Assembly: GCA_937925605.1 (NCBI GenBank)
Contig: CALALV010000058.1
Location: 1-16,481 of the forward strand
Reading direction: 5' to 3'
Origin: an uncultured Woeseia sp.
GTDB lineage: Bacteria; Pseudomonadota; Gammaproteobacteria; Steroidobacterales; Woeseiaceae
Length of the DNA: 16,481 nt
This document shows, one piece after another, positions 1-7,142 of this stretch. Below the pieces are notes generated by a model, which was not told the DNA's origin, did not search any database, and saw only the letters and a program-made list of their open reading frames with translations. Numbering within the stretch: position 1 is the first letter of the stretch; every line of letters starts with the position of its first letter. The translations under genes and the position numbers were made by a program.

Positions 1-14
1 CGAGGCGCGGGCTG

Positions 15-653
15 GTGTTTCATGAGACGGCCGCCCGCGACATCTCCACTGCCGCCCGCCCCGCCGCGCTTCCGGTCGTCGGGCGCCGCCGGCTCGACAG
101 CAGCCGCTACTATGCCGTCGCGCGAGAGTTAGGTGCACTCGTCGGCCGCTCGGGGCACGGGCCCGACGATTGTCGGCTGACGCTGATGACCGGCGGCGGA
201 CCCGGCATCATGGAAGCGGCCAATCGCGGCGCCAGCGACGTCGGAGCCCGGTCGATCGGCCTGAACATCACTCTGCCGTTCGAGCAGTTTCCCAACCCGT
301 ACATCAGTCCGGAACTGTGCTTCGCCGTACACTATTTCGCGATTCGCAAGCTGCACTTCCTGCTGCGAGCAAGGGCGCTGGTCGTCTTCCCGGGTGGCTT
401 CGGCACGCTGGACGAGCTGTTCGAGACACTGAACCTGGTGCAGACGCGAAAGATCGCACCGCTGCCCGTCGTGCTCGTCGGTCACGCATTCTGGGAGAGC
501 ATCATCGACGTCGATGCGCTGGTTGCGGAGGGGGTCATCGATGCCGAAGATCGTCAGCTCTTCTGGTACGCAGAGAGCGCGGCCGAGATCTGGCAGGGCA
601 TCTGTGAATGGCACGCGAAAGCCGGGGTAGCGCTGGGTTGCGAGACGAGCTGA
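15..653 (+). CDS. LOG family protein (possible lysine-decarboxylase-like/TIGR00730), 5' end uncertain
   Basis: The product matches the LOG family (Rossmann-like fold; characterised members are cytokinin riboside 5'-monophosphate phosphoribohydrolases, though many bacterial members are untested). The sequence shows both signatures: GGGPGIMEAANRGA near residues 61-74 and PGGFGTLDELFE near 125-136, the two loops that bind the nucleotide. GTG at 15 has a possible GAGG site at 2-5, but the frame stays open to the window edge and the family is often longer, so the true start may lie outside. The usual first-strand motif (F/Y-G-G/S-A-R) is replaced by VVGRRRL (about residues 21-27), which could be divergence or a small compensated frameshift. 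The gene overlaps the following ATPase by 46 nt and probably starts or belongs to the stress/ion cluster. The family call is firm; the substrate is unknown. Confidence 0.85.
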   Translation: MFHETAARDISTAARPAALPVVGRRRLDSSRYYAVARELGALVGRSGHGPDDCRLTLMTGGGPGIMEAANRGASDVGARSIGLNITLPFEQFPNPYISPELCFAVHYFAIRKLHFLLRARALVVFPGGFGTLDELFETLNLVQTRKIAPLPVVLVGHAFWESIIDVDALVAEGVIDAEDRQLFWYAESAAEIWQGICEWHAKAGVALGCETS

Positions 654-3313
654 AGCCGGCGTCCGCGCCGTGGAGCAGCTCCGCGGCCGACGTGCTGGAG
701 GCTCTCGCCGTGGACCCCCGGCGCGGCCTGTCCGGCGCCGAGGCCGATGCCCGGCGACACGCCCACGGCCCGAACGTGCTGCAGGCCGTAGCGCGCCGTG
801 GCGCGCTCAGGATCCTGGCGGAGCAGTTCGACAGCATCGTCGTGCTGTTGCTCGTGGCCGCGGCCGGCCTGGCCTTCCTGCTCGGCGACGCGCCCGAGGG
901 AGCGGCGATACTCGCGGTCGTCGTAATAAACGCCGCGATCGGCTTCCTGACCGAATGGCGCGCAACGCGCTCGATGGAGGCGCTGCGGCGCATGGGCCGC
1001 GTCGAGACGCTGGTGCTGCGCGACGGCCGCGAGCAGCGCGTGCCCGCCGAATCGCTGGTGCCGGGCGACATCGTGCGCCGCGAGGCGGGCGATATCGTGA
1101 CCGCGGACCTGCGAATCGTCGAGGCCGCGAAGCTCGCGGTCAACGAGGCCGCGCTGACCGGCGAGGCGATGCCCGTGCGCAAGGGGGCCGAGGCGGTCGC
1201 CGCCGATGCCGCGCTGCCGGATCGCGTCTCCATGCTCTACAAGGGCACGGCGGTCACGCGCGGTACCGCGACCGGCGTCGTCGTCGCGACCGGCAGGGCG
1301 ACGGAACTCGGTCGCATCGCCGACCTCGTCGCGGCGGCCGAGCCCGAGGAAACGCCGCTCGAGAAACGCCTCGACGCGCTCGGCGCGCGGCTGGCCAAGC
1401 TCGTCGCCGTCGTCGCGGTGCTGGTCGCGGGGATCGGCGTCCTGTCGGGCCGCGACCTGCTGCTTGCCGTAGAAGTCGCGGTCGCGCTGGCGGTGGCCGC
1501 CATCCCGGAAGGCCTGCCGGTCGTAGCGACCATCGCGCTTGCGCGCGGCATGTGGCGCATGGCGCGCCGCAACGCGCTGATCGCGCGCCTGTCAGCGGTC
1601 GAGACGCTCGGTACTACGACCGTCATCGTAACCGACAAGACCGGCACCCTGACCGAAAACCGCATGACCGCAACGGAAATGGTCCTGGGCGGTGCGCGCC
1701 TCGCACTCGCGGATGCCGCCGACGACGCTGCCGACCTGCCGGACGACCTCCGCAGCCAGTTCGACGAAGCCCTGACCGTCGGCGTGCTGTGCAGCACCGC
1801 CGTGCTCGTCGACGGCGACGAGCCGCGCGCCGACGGTGACCCGACGGAAGCCGCGCTGCTGCTCGCCGCGCTGCGCTGCGGCGTCCCGCAGCAAGCGGCG
1901 CGCGAACGTTTCCCGCTGCTCCGCGAATTGCCGTTCGATCCCGATACGAAACTGATGGCCACGCTGCACCGTGACGGCGAGCAGGTGCTCGCCGCTGTCA
2001 AAGGCGCGCCCGAGGCGGTCATCGCGCGCATCGCAACGATTCGCGACGGTGCTGCTCGGCGCGCTGCGGACAGTACGGCACGCAACGAGGCTCTCGCCGC
2101 CACCTCGGCACTGGCCGGCTCCGGCCTGCGCACGCTGGCGCTGGCCTCGCGCCGGCTCGACGATCCCGGCGACGACCCTTTCGAGGACCTCGAACTTCTC
2201 GGCATAGTCGGCCTCGAGGATCCTGCGCGACCGGGCGTGGCCGAGGCGATCGCACGTTGCCGCGCGGCCGGCATTCGCGTCGTAATGCTGACCGGCGATC
2301 ATGCGACCACCGCTCGCGAGATTGCCCGCGATGTCGGCATCGTCGACGATGCGACGTCTGGCGACAGCATTATCGAGGGAGCGGCGCTGGATGCGCTGCT
2401 GGCTCGGCTTGCACCCACCGAACGGCTCGCAGTGAGTGTCGTCGCGCGTGCGACCCCCGAACAGAAGCTCGCGCTCGTCGAACACCTGCAGCAGCGCGGC
2501 GACATCGTGGCAATGACCGGTGACGGCGTCAACGACGCGCCTGCGCTGCGCAAGGCGGACATTGGCGTCGCGATGGGAATTCGCGGCACGCCGGTGGCGC
2601 GCGAGGCCTCGGCGATGGTGCTCGGCGACGACGATTTCGGTTCGATCGTCGAGGCGGTCGCTCAGGGCCGCGCGATCTACGAGAACATCCGCAAGTTCGT
2701 CGTGTACCTGCTGTCCTGCAATATCAGCGAGGTGCTGATCGTCGCGCTGGCGACGCTTGCCGGCGGGCCGCTGCCGCTGCTGCCGCTGCAGATCCTGTTT
2801 CTGAACCTGGTGACCGACGTGTTTCCGGCGCTGGCGCTCGGGGTCGGGGAGGGGGCACCGGCGCTGATGCGCGACGCGCCCCGGCCATCCGGCGAGCGGC
2901 TGCTGACGCGGCGCCACTGGTTCGTCATCGGGGCCCACGGGCTGACCATCTCGGCAGCCACGCTCGCCGCGATGGCGACGGCCATCCTGCTGCTCGACCG
3001 AAGTCCCGGCGAGGCCGTGACGGTGTCGTTCTGCACGCTGGCGCTCGCACAGCTATGGCACGTCTTCAACATGCGGGACACGGATTCCGGGGCGTTGGTC
3101 AACGAGATCAGCCGCAATCGCTGGGTCTGGTGCGCGCTGGTCCTGTGCCTGGGCCTGATCCTGGTCGCCGTCTATCAGCCGGGAGTCGCGCGCATCCTGT
3201 CACTGTCGAACCCCGGCGCAGACGGCTGGCTGGTCATCGCGATCTTCAGCCTGGTCCCGCTGGTTGCAGGGACCCCGCTGCGGCTGCTCGCGCGGCGGCT
3301 GGCGGCAGCCTGA
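608..3313 (+). CDS. P-type cation-transporting ATPase, type II (Ca2+-ATPase-like)
   Basis: This is a 901-residue inner-membrane ion pump that couples ATP hydrolysis to cation transport. Visible in order: an N-terminal cation-ATPase domain; the actuator loop LTGEAMP (TGE 184-186); M4 with PEGLP (300-304); the phosphorylation motif DKTGTLT (Asp343 phosphorylated); the hinge motif MLTGDH (about 559-564); and MTGDGVNDAP (about 635-644). M5 reads NISEV and M6 NLVTD. Compared with SERCA/PMR1 pumps, the ion-site residues E (M4), N and E (M5), and N and D (M6) are all kept, so Ca2+ is the best guess; other divalent cations cannot be excluded. No heavy-metal-binding domain or CPC motif is seen, which argues against a type IB pump. 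ATG 608 lies inside the LOG gene; TTG 638 is an alternative. Ten or so hydrophobic segments fit the family. Confidence 0.93.
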   Translation: MARESRGSAGLRDELKPASAPWSSSAADVLEALAVDPRRGLSGAEADARRHAHGPNVLQAVARRGALRILAEQFDSIVVLLLVAAAGLAFLLGDAPEGAAILAVVVINAAIGFLTEWRATRSMEALRRMGRVETLVLRDGREQRVPAESLVPGDIVRREAGDIVTADLRIVEAAKLAVNEAALTGEAMPVRKGAEAVAADAALPDRVSMLYKGTAVTRGTATGVVVATGRATELGRIADLVAAAEPEETPLEKRLDALGARLAKLVAVVAVLVAGIGVLSGRDLLLAVEVAVALAVAAIPEGLPVVATIALARGMWRMARRNALIARLSAVETLGTTTVIVTDKTGTLTENRMTATEMVLGGARLALADAADDAADLPDDLRSQFDEALTVGVLCSTAVLVDGDEPRADGDPTEAALLLAALRCGVPQQAARERFPLLRELPFDPDTKLMATLHRDGEQVLAAVKGAPEAVIARIATIRDGAARRAADSTARNEALAATSALAGSGLRTLALASRRLDDPGDDPFEDLELLGIVGLEDPARPGVAEAIARCRAAGIRVVMLTGDHATTAREIARDVGIVDDATSGDSIIEGAALDALLARLAPTERLAVSVVARATPEQKLALVEHLQQRGDIVAMTGDGVNDAPALRKADIGVAMGIRGTPVAREASAMVLGDDDFGSIVEAVAQGRAIYENIRKFVVYLLSCNISEVLIVALATLAGGPLPLLPLQILFLNLVTDVFPALALGVGEGAPALMRDAPRPSGERLLTRRHWFVIGAHGLTISAATLAAMATAILLLDRSPGEAVTVSFCTLALAQLWHVFNMRDTDSGALVNEISRNRWVWCALVLCLGLILVAVYQPGVARILSLSNPGADGWLVIAIFSLVPLVAGTPLRLLARRLAAA

Positions 3314-3330
3314 GCGGCGGGCAGTGCCTA

Positions 3331-3365
3331 CGGACTTGCGGAAAACACGCATAGGTTGAAGTCCG
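3331..3365. repeat. Imperfectly spaced inverted repeat upstream of the first usp gene
   Basis: CGGACTT at 3331-3337 is repeated inverted as AAGTCCG at 3359-3365, with a 21-nt spacer. It lies in the 99-nt gap between the ATPase and the first Usp gene, upstream of the longer palindrome. It may be half-sites of an operator or chance; seven bases in GC-rich DNA is weak evidence. Confidence 0.25.
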
Positions 3366-3377
3366 GCGCAGTCCTAC

Positions 3378-3398
3378 GCTGTCCCTGTCAGGGACAGC
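3378..3398. promoter_or_regulatory. Perfect 21-nt palindrome, candidate operator or 5'-UTR hairpin
   Basis: GCTGTCCCTG (3378-3387), a single central T, then CAGGGACAGC (3389-3398) form a perfect inverted repeat. It ends two bases before the ribosome-binding site (GGAGA, 3401-3405) of the first Usp gene. A one-base centre is poor for an RNA hairpin unless inner pairs stay open, so a dimeric-regulator binding site is the likelier reading. No clear -35/-10 pair was found next to it. It is not the Fnr/Anr consensus (TTGAT-N4-ATCAA). Confidence 0.5.
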
Positions 3399-3412
3399 AC
3401 GGAGAACGGCTG

Positions 3413-4285
3413 ATGCGCATCATCATGGTGCCCGTGGCGGATCGCCCGGAATGCGGTATTGCGCTCGACAGCGCCTTTGCGCTCGCCGAGCGCCTGCAGG
3501 CGAACATCCAGGCCTGCCACTTCCGGCCCCACCGGTATTCGCGCGTCGCATTGCCGGCCGAGGCGAGCTACATGCTGCCTCGCGAAACACTGCCCGAGCT
3601 GTCGGCGGCCGATCGCAAGTCGGCCGCGGCCGCGAGCCGTGCGGCGCGCGCGCTGGTCGAGAAACTGGCGCTGGCGCGCGGTTTCACGATGAAAAAAGCG
3701 TTCAACGGCCGCTCGCTGCGGGAACTGGTCTGGAAGGAGGAGGTCGGTCACGTCGGCAACCTGATGCCCGTGATCGGCCCGTTCGCCGACCTGATCGTCG
3801 TCACCCGGCCGAGGAAAGCCTCGAGCCGCGTTGCGCGACTGTTTCTCGAGGAAGCGCTGCTCGGGTCGGGGCGGCCGGTGCTGGTGCTGCCGCCACAGCG
3901 GCGGGTGCCGGTGGGCAGTCGCGTCGTGATCGGCTGGGACCAGACACGGAATGCCATGCGTGCAGTCGTCGCCGCCCTGCCGATCCTCAAGACCGCGGAG
4001 TCGGTGAGCATCGTCACGAGCGGTCTCGGCAAGCCACACGGCGCGAAGGCGGGCGCGCTGGTCAAGTACCTGAAGGCCTGGGGCATCAAGGCACCGGTGA
4101 CCCGCATTCCCTCTGCGCGGGCCAACGAGGTGGCCGATATCGATGCGGAGCTGAAGGAGCGCCGTGCCGACCTGCTCGTGATCGGTTCCTACAGCCGCAG
4201 CCGGTTTCGCGAGCGGCTGTTCGGCGGGGTGACCCGGCATTATCTATACGACAGCACGGCGAGCGTGCTGACGATGCACGCCTGA
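3413..4285 (+). CDS. Universal stress protein, tandem Usp domains
   Basis: This is a cytoplasmic universal stress protein of 290 residues with two Usp alpha/beta domains. The N-terminal one starts at MRIIMVPVADRPE; the C-terminal one starts near VVIGWDQT (about 175) and ends with VIGSYSRSRFRERLFGGVT. The ATP-binding consensus G-x2-G-x9-G-S/T appears here as G-x2-S-x9-G-G, so the second glycine is lost. An upstream in-frame ATG at 3356 exists, but it would place the palindrome and the Shine-Dalgarno inside the gene. ATG 3413 has GGAGA at 3401-3405 with 7-nt spacing and begins exactly at the domain, so it is preferred. Usp proteins help survival under starvation, hypoxia or redox stress. It sits between the P-type ATPase and a UspE-like gene (31-nt gap), probably in one transcription unit with the latter. 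Confidence 0.88.
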   Translation: MRIIMVPVADRPECGIALDSAFALAERLQANIQACHFRPHRYSRVALPAEASYMLPRETLPELSAADRKSAAAASRAARALVEKLALARGFTMKKAFNGRSLRELVWKEEVGHVGNLMPVIGPFADLIVVTRPRKASSRVARLFLEEALLGSGRPVLVLPPQRRVPVGSRVVIGWDQTRNAMRAVVAALPILKTAESVSIVTSGLGKPHGAKAGALVKYLKAWGIKAPVTRIPSARANEVADIDAELKERRADLLVIGSYSRSRFRERLFGGVTRHYLYDSTASVLTMHA

Positions 4286-4316
4286 GCGACCCGCGGCGGG
4301 TGGCGAGGAGGCGCAT

Positions 4317-5246
4317 GTGAAGGCCCCGCGACGCATCCTGGCCATCCTCGATGCGGACGGCGACAACCAGCAGCTCATCGAGCGTGCCGCGCGCCTGGCC
4401 CGCTGCTATCGAGCCAGGTTGTCGCTGTTCACTTCCTGCTACAGCTCGTACCTGGCCGATGCGGGCGCAGAACTCGCGGCCGCGGCGCGCGCCGTCGGCG
4501 ACGCGGCAACCGGGGCTGCGCAGCAGGCGCTGGAGGCCGAGGCCGGGCGACTGCGCAATTCCGGCCTGCGGGTCGACGGCCGTGCCGTGTGGGACCGGTC
4601 GCGCCACGGCAGCGCTCTCGCCGAGGCGGCGCGGACGCAGGCCGATCTGCTCGTCAAGGGAACGCGCTACCACAGCGCGCGCGCCCGCGCGTCGATCACG
4701 CACGCGGACTGGAACCTCGTCCGGGAGACGCGCGTTCCGTTGTGGCTGGTCAAGGCCGGCGAACTGCCCGTGGAGCGCGCACGCATCGTGGCGAGCGTCG
4801 ACCTGGCGGCGGACGGCGCGGCCGACGAGCGAATCGTGCGGACCGCCAAGGAGATCGCCCGCGCGCTGCACGCGGTCCTGTACGTCTTCCATGCCTTCGA
4901 TCCTCTGCCGGCGATCGGCGATGCCGCAATCCGGGCGATCAAGTCGCAACGCTTGCCGATCGAGGCGATCCGCGAGAACCTTCGCGCCGTGCGTGCGGAG
5001 GCGCTGGCGGCGCTGGCAGGCCGGCACGGAGTCGAACCGCCGCAACGCTTGCTGAAGAGCGGCCCGGTCGCCGAGCTGTTGCCGGGAATCGCGACCGAAC
5101 TCGGCGCGTCGCTCGTCGTCTGCGGCGTAAACGGCGGTCGCGACGGGCGCGGCGGCGGCATAGGCAGCACGGTCGAGGCCGTGCTGGATCACGTGCCCTG
5201 CGATATGCTCGTCGTGCCAACGGCAGGTGACGGCGACGGCCCATGA
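4317..5246 (+). CDS. UspE-like universal stress protein, tandem Usp domains
   Basis: The product is 309 residues. It begins with GTG 4317, which has an excellent AGGAGG site at 4306-4311; the overlapping ATG at 4315 is followed at once by a stop. Two Usp domains are visible. The first carries the UspE-type signature around residues 117-144 (KGTRYHSARAR, then DWNLVRETRVPLWLVK), where E. coli UspE has a His-rich loop and a DW-LIR-CP-P stretch. The second domain ends with GVNGGRDGRGGGIGST, a full G-x2-G-x9-G-S motif, so this is the one Usp in the cluster with an intact ATP/ADP-binding consensus. Its stop codon overlaps the start of the VIT transporter (ATGA, 5243-5246), implying translational coupling between stress protein and metal transport. 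Confidence 0.88.
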   Translation: MKAPRRILAILDADGDNQQLIERAARLARCYRARLSLFTSCYSSYLADAGAELAAAARAVGDAATGAAQQALEAEAGRLRNSGLRVDGRAVWDRSRHGSALAEAARTQADLLVKGTRYHSARARASITHADWNLVRETRVPLWLVKAGELPVERARIVASVDLAADGAADERIVRTAKEIARALHAVLYVFHAFDPLPAIGDAAIRAIKSQRLPIEAIRENLRAVRAEALAALAGRHGVEPPQRLLKSGPVAELLPGIATELGASLVVCGVNGGRDGRGGGIGSTVEAVLDHVPCDMLVVPTAGDGDGP

Positions 5247-5995
5247 GCGACACCGGCCCCGATCTGAGGGCGACGCACACGCCGGAGGCGATCCGGCGGC
5301 GACTCGCGCAGCCGCCGCGGCCGAGCTACCTGGCCGACGCCGTGCTCGGCGGCATCGACGGTTGCGTAACGACGCTCGCGATCGTCGCCGGCTCGGTCGG
5401 CGCCGGCCTCGCGCCCGGCGTAGCCATCGTCCTCGGCGCGGCCAACCTGCTGGCCGACGGCTTCAGCATGGCGATCAGCAACTTCGAGAGCGCACGCACG
5501 CGGCTTGCGTTCCTCGAGCAGGCGCGGGCGGAGGAACTCGAACATGTCCGCGAGTTGCCGGACGGCGAACGCGAGGAGATACGGCAAATCTTCGCGCGCA
5601 AGGGCTTCGAGGGGCAGGACCTCGAGCGGGCCGTCGCGGTGATCACCGCGGACCGCGAGCGCTGGATCGAGACGATGCTGGTCGAGGAGCACGGTCTCTC
5701 GCTGCATCCGCCGCGCCCGTGGCGCTCGGGCCTCAGCACCTTCGCCGCGTTCGTGGCGGTAGGCTCGTTGCCGCTCTTGCCGCTGGTGTCGGGCGCGCTC
5801 GCGGGCGAGGCGCGCTTCCTCGCGAGTTTCGCGGTCAGCGTCCTCGCGTTCTTCGGCATCGGTGCTCTGAAGGGCGCCGTCGCCGGGGGTGGCCCGCTCA
5901 GACAGGGACTCGCGACCGCGCTGTCCGGGAGCAGCGCGGCCATGCTGGCCTACGCCGTCGGCGCCGTGCTGCGGGACGTCGCCGGCGCGGGCTGA
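5243..5995 (+). CDS. VIT1/CCC1 family metal (Fe2+/Mn2+) transporter
   Basis: The product is a 250-residue inner-membrane protein of the VIT1/CCC1 family, which moves Fe2+ or Mn2+ out of the cytosol. The first helix carries YLADAVLGGIDGCVTTLAIV (about 29-48) and the second NLLADGFSMAISNF (about 68-81), both family hallmarks. A Glu-rich cytosolic helical stretch follows (about 92-150; EELEH, EREEIRQIF, the F-x-R-K-G-F turn, WIETMLVEEHGL), matching the metal-binding hairpin of plant VIT1. Three more hydrophobic helices occupy about 155-175, 182-203 and 215-240. Length and order are as expected for the family. Its ATGA overlap with the upstream Usp gene sets the start. Placed with a P-type cation pump, it suggests control of cytosolic divalent cations during stress. 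The ion itself is inferred from the family. Confidence 0.9.
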   Translation: MSDTGPDLRATHTPEAIRRRLAQPPRPSYLADAVLGGIDGCVTTLAIVAGSVGAGLAPGVAIVLGAANLLADGFSMAISNFESARTRLAFLEQARAEELEHVRELPDGEREEIRQIFARKGFEGQDLERAVAVITADRERWIETMLVEEHGLSLHPPRPWRSGLSTFAAFVAVGSLPLLPLVSGALAGEARFLASFAVSVLAFFGIGALKGAVAGGGPLRQGLATALSGSSAAMLAYAVGAVLRDVAGAG

Positions 5996-6140
5996 GCCGC
6001 AATACGCGTCGATGCGGCGGCAAGTCCGCATTGGCCGAACGGGCCTCCGTAGTTTCCAGTATCCGCTCGATCGCGCCGTGGCGTGACAATCCAGGCTGCG
6101 CGAAATGCCAGGCCGCCGGGCATGCCGGCGAGGAACCCCG

Positions 6141-7064
6141 ATGAAGGAATTCAGGAAGCTGCTCTGCGTCGTCGACGAGCGCAATCCGCGGTCCCAGGCC
6201 CTGCAGCGGGCCGCCTGGTTCGCCAAGGCGAGCGGCGCCGAACTGGAACTGCTGGCCGTCCACTACAACGACTACATGCTGGGTCATCCGCTGTACGACA
6301 AGAGCCGGCTGGAGGCCTCCCGCACGCGCGCGGTGGCGAACGTCAAACAGGATCTCGGCGAGCTCGCGCGCGAGCTGGCCGACGAACACGGGATCACGGT
6401 GTCGGCCACGGCTGTCTGGGACCACCCCGAACACGCCGGGGTCGTGCGCCATGCCGTCGCGAGCGGGGCGGACATCGTGTTCAAGGACGCGGAGCACCAC
6501 TCGGCGCTGCAGCTCGCGATCCTGTCCAACGAGGACTGGCAGCTCATTCGCCGCTGCCCGATGCCGCTCTGGATCGCGAAGCGCGAACTCCTGCCCGACG
6601 AACACCGTTTCGTCGCGGCCGTCGATCCGTTCCACAAACACGACAAGCCGGCGCAGCTCGATGACGCGATCCTCGAGCTCGGCAGTCGCATCGCGGCGAC
6701 GGTCAAGGGGGAAGTCCACGCCTTCCATGCCTTCGACCCGCGCATTGCGTCGTCCGCGGCCGAGAACAATGCCTACATCCCCGTGTCGCTGCCCTTGTCC
6801 GATATCGAGGAGGAAATGCGCGAGCAGCACGCCGAGCGCTTCAGGGCGGTCGTCGAGCCCCACGGGATTCCCGGGGAACGCGTTCACCTCGTCACCGGCA
6901 TGGCGGACGAGGAACTGCCGCGCATCGCCGAAAAGCTGGCCGCAACGGCCGTGATCATGGGCGCCGTGGCCCGCAACGCCGTCAAGCAGCTGTTCATCGG
7001 CTCGACCGCCGAACGCGCGCTGAACCGGCTCGACGCCGACCTGGTCGTGGTCAAGCCGGACTGA
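6141..7064 (+). CDS. UspE-like universal stress protein, tandem Usp domains
   Basis: The product is 307 residues, close to E. coli UspE (316). ATG 6141 has GAGGAA at 6130-6135 with 5-nt spacing, and the protein then begins at the domain (MKEFRKLLCVVDERNPRS); the in-frame ATG at 6105 only adds an unconserved Arg-rich leader. The first domain holds the UspE signature KDAEHHSALQ followed by NEDWQLIRRCPMPLWIAK. The second ends with MGAVARNAVKQLFIGSTAE, where the ATP motif reads G-x2-A-x9-G-S, so the second glycine is missing. It is a paralogue of the 4317-5246 gene. A 145-nt gap separates it from the VIT gene, so it may have its own promoter, though I could not identify one. It converges on the quinoprotein gene across 78 nt with no clear terminator. 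Confidence 0.88.
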   Translation: MKEFRKLLCVVDERNPRSQALQRAAWFAKASGAELELLAVHYNDYMLGHPLYDKSRLEASRTRAVANVKQDLGELARELADEHGITVSATAVWDHPEHAGVVRHAVASGADIVFKDAEHHSALQLAILSNEDWQLIRRCPMPLWIAKRELLPDEHRFVAAVDPFHKHDKPAQLDDAILELGSRIAATVKGEVHAFHAFDPRIASSAAENNAYIPVSLPLSDIEEEMREQHAERFRAVVEPHGIPGERVHLVTGMADEELPRIAEKLAATAVIMGAVARNAVKQLFIGSTAERALNRLDADLVVVKPD

Positions 7065-7142
7065 GTCGAGTCCACGCTCGCGGCACACGCCGGGAGCCGG
7101 ACGGCGGTTGCGGAAGTCGCCGCGTTCTGAGCGCGCGCAGGA

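Noticed and set aside
1592..2938. Minus-strand frame of 448 codons opposite the P-type ATPase
   Set aside because: All ATPase catalytic motifs are on the plus strand here; the antisense product is Arg/Gln-rich and has no recognisable domain.
3314..3412. Sigma70 promoter before the first Usp gene
   Set aside because: TTGCGG and TTGAAG occur, but no -10-like hexamer lies at 16-18 nt from either; only the palindrome could be supported.
7065..7142. Bidirectional terminator between the last Usp gene and the quinoprotein gene
   Set aside because: Only a weak five-base stem (CGGCG/CGCCG) and no T-run are present in the 78-nt gap.
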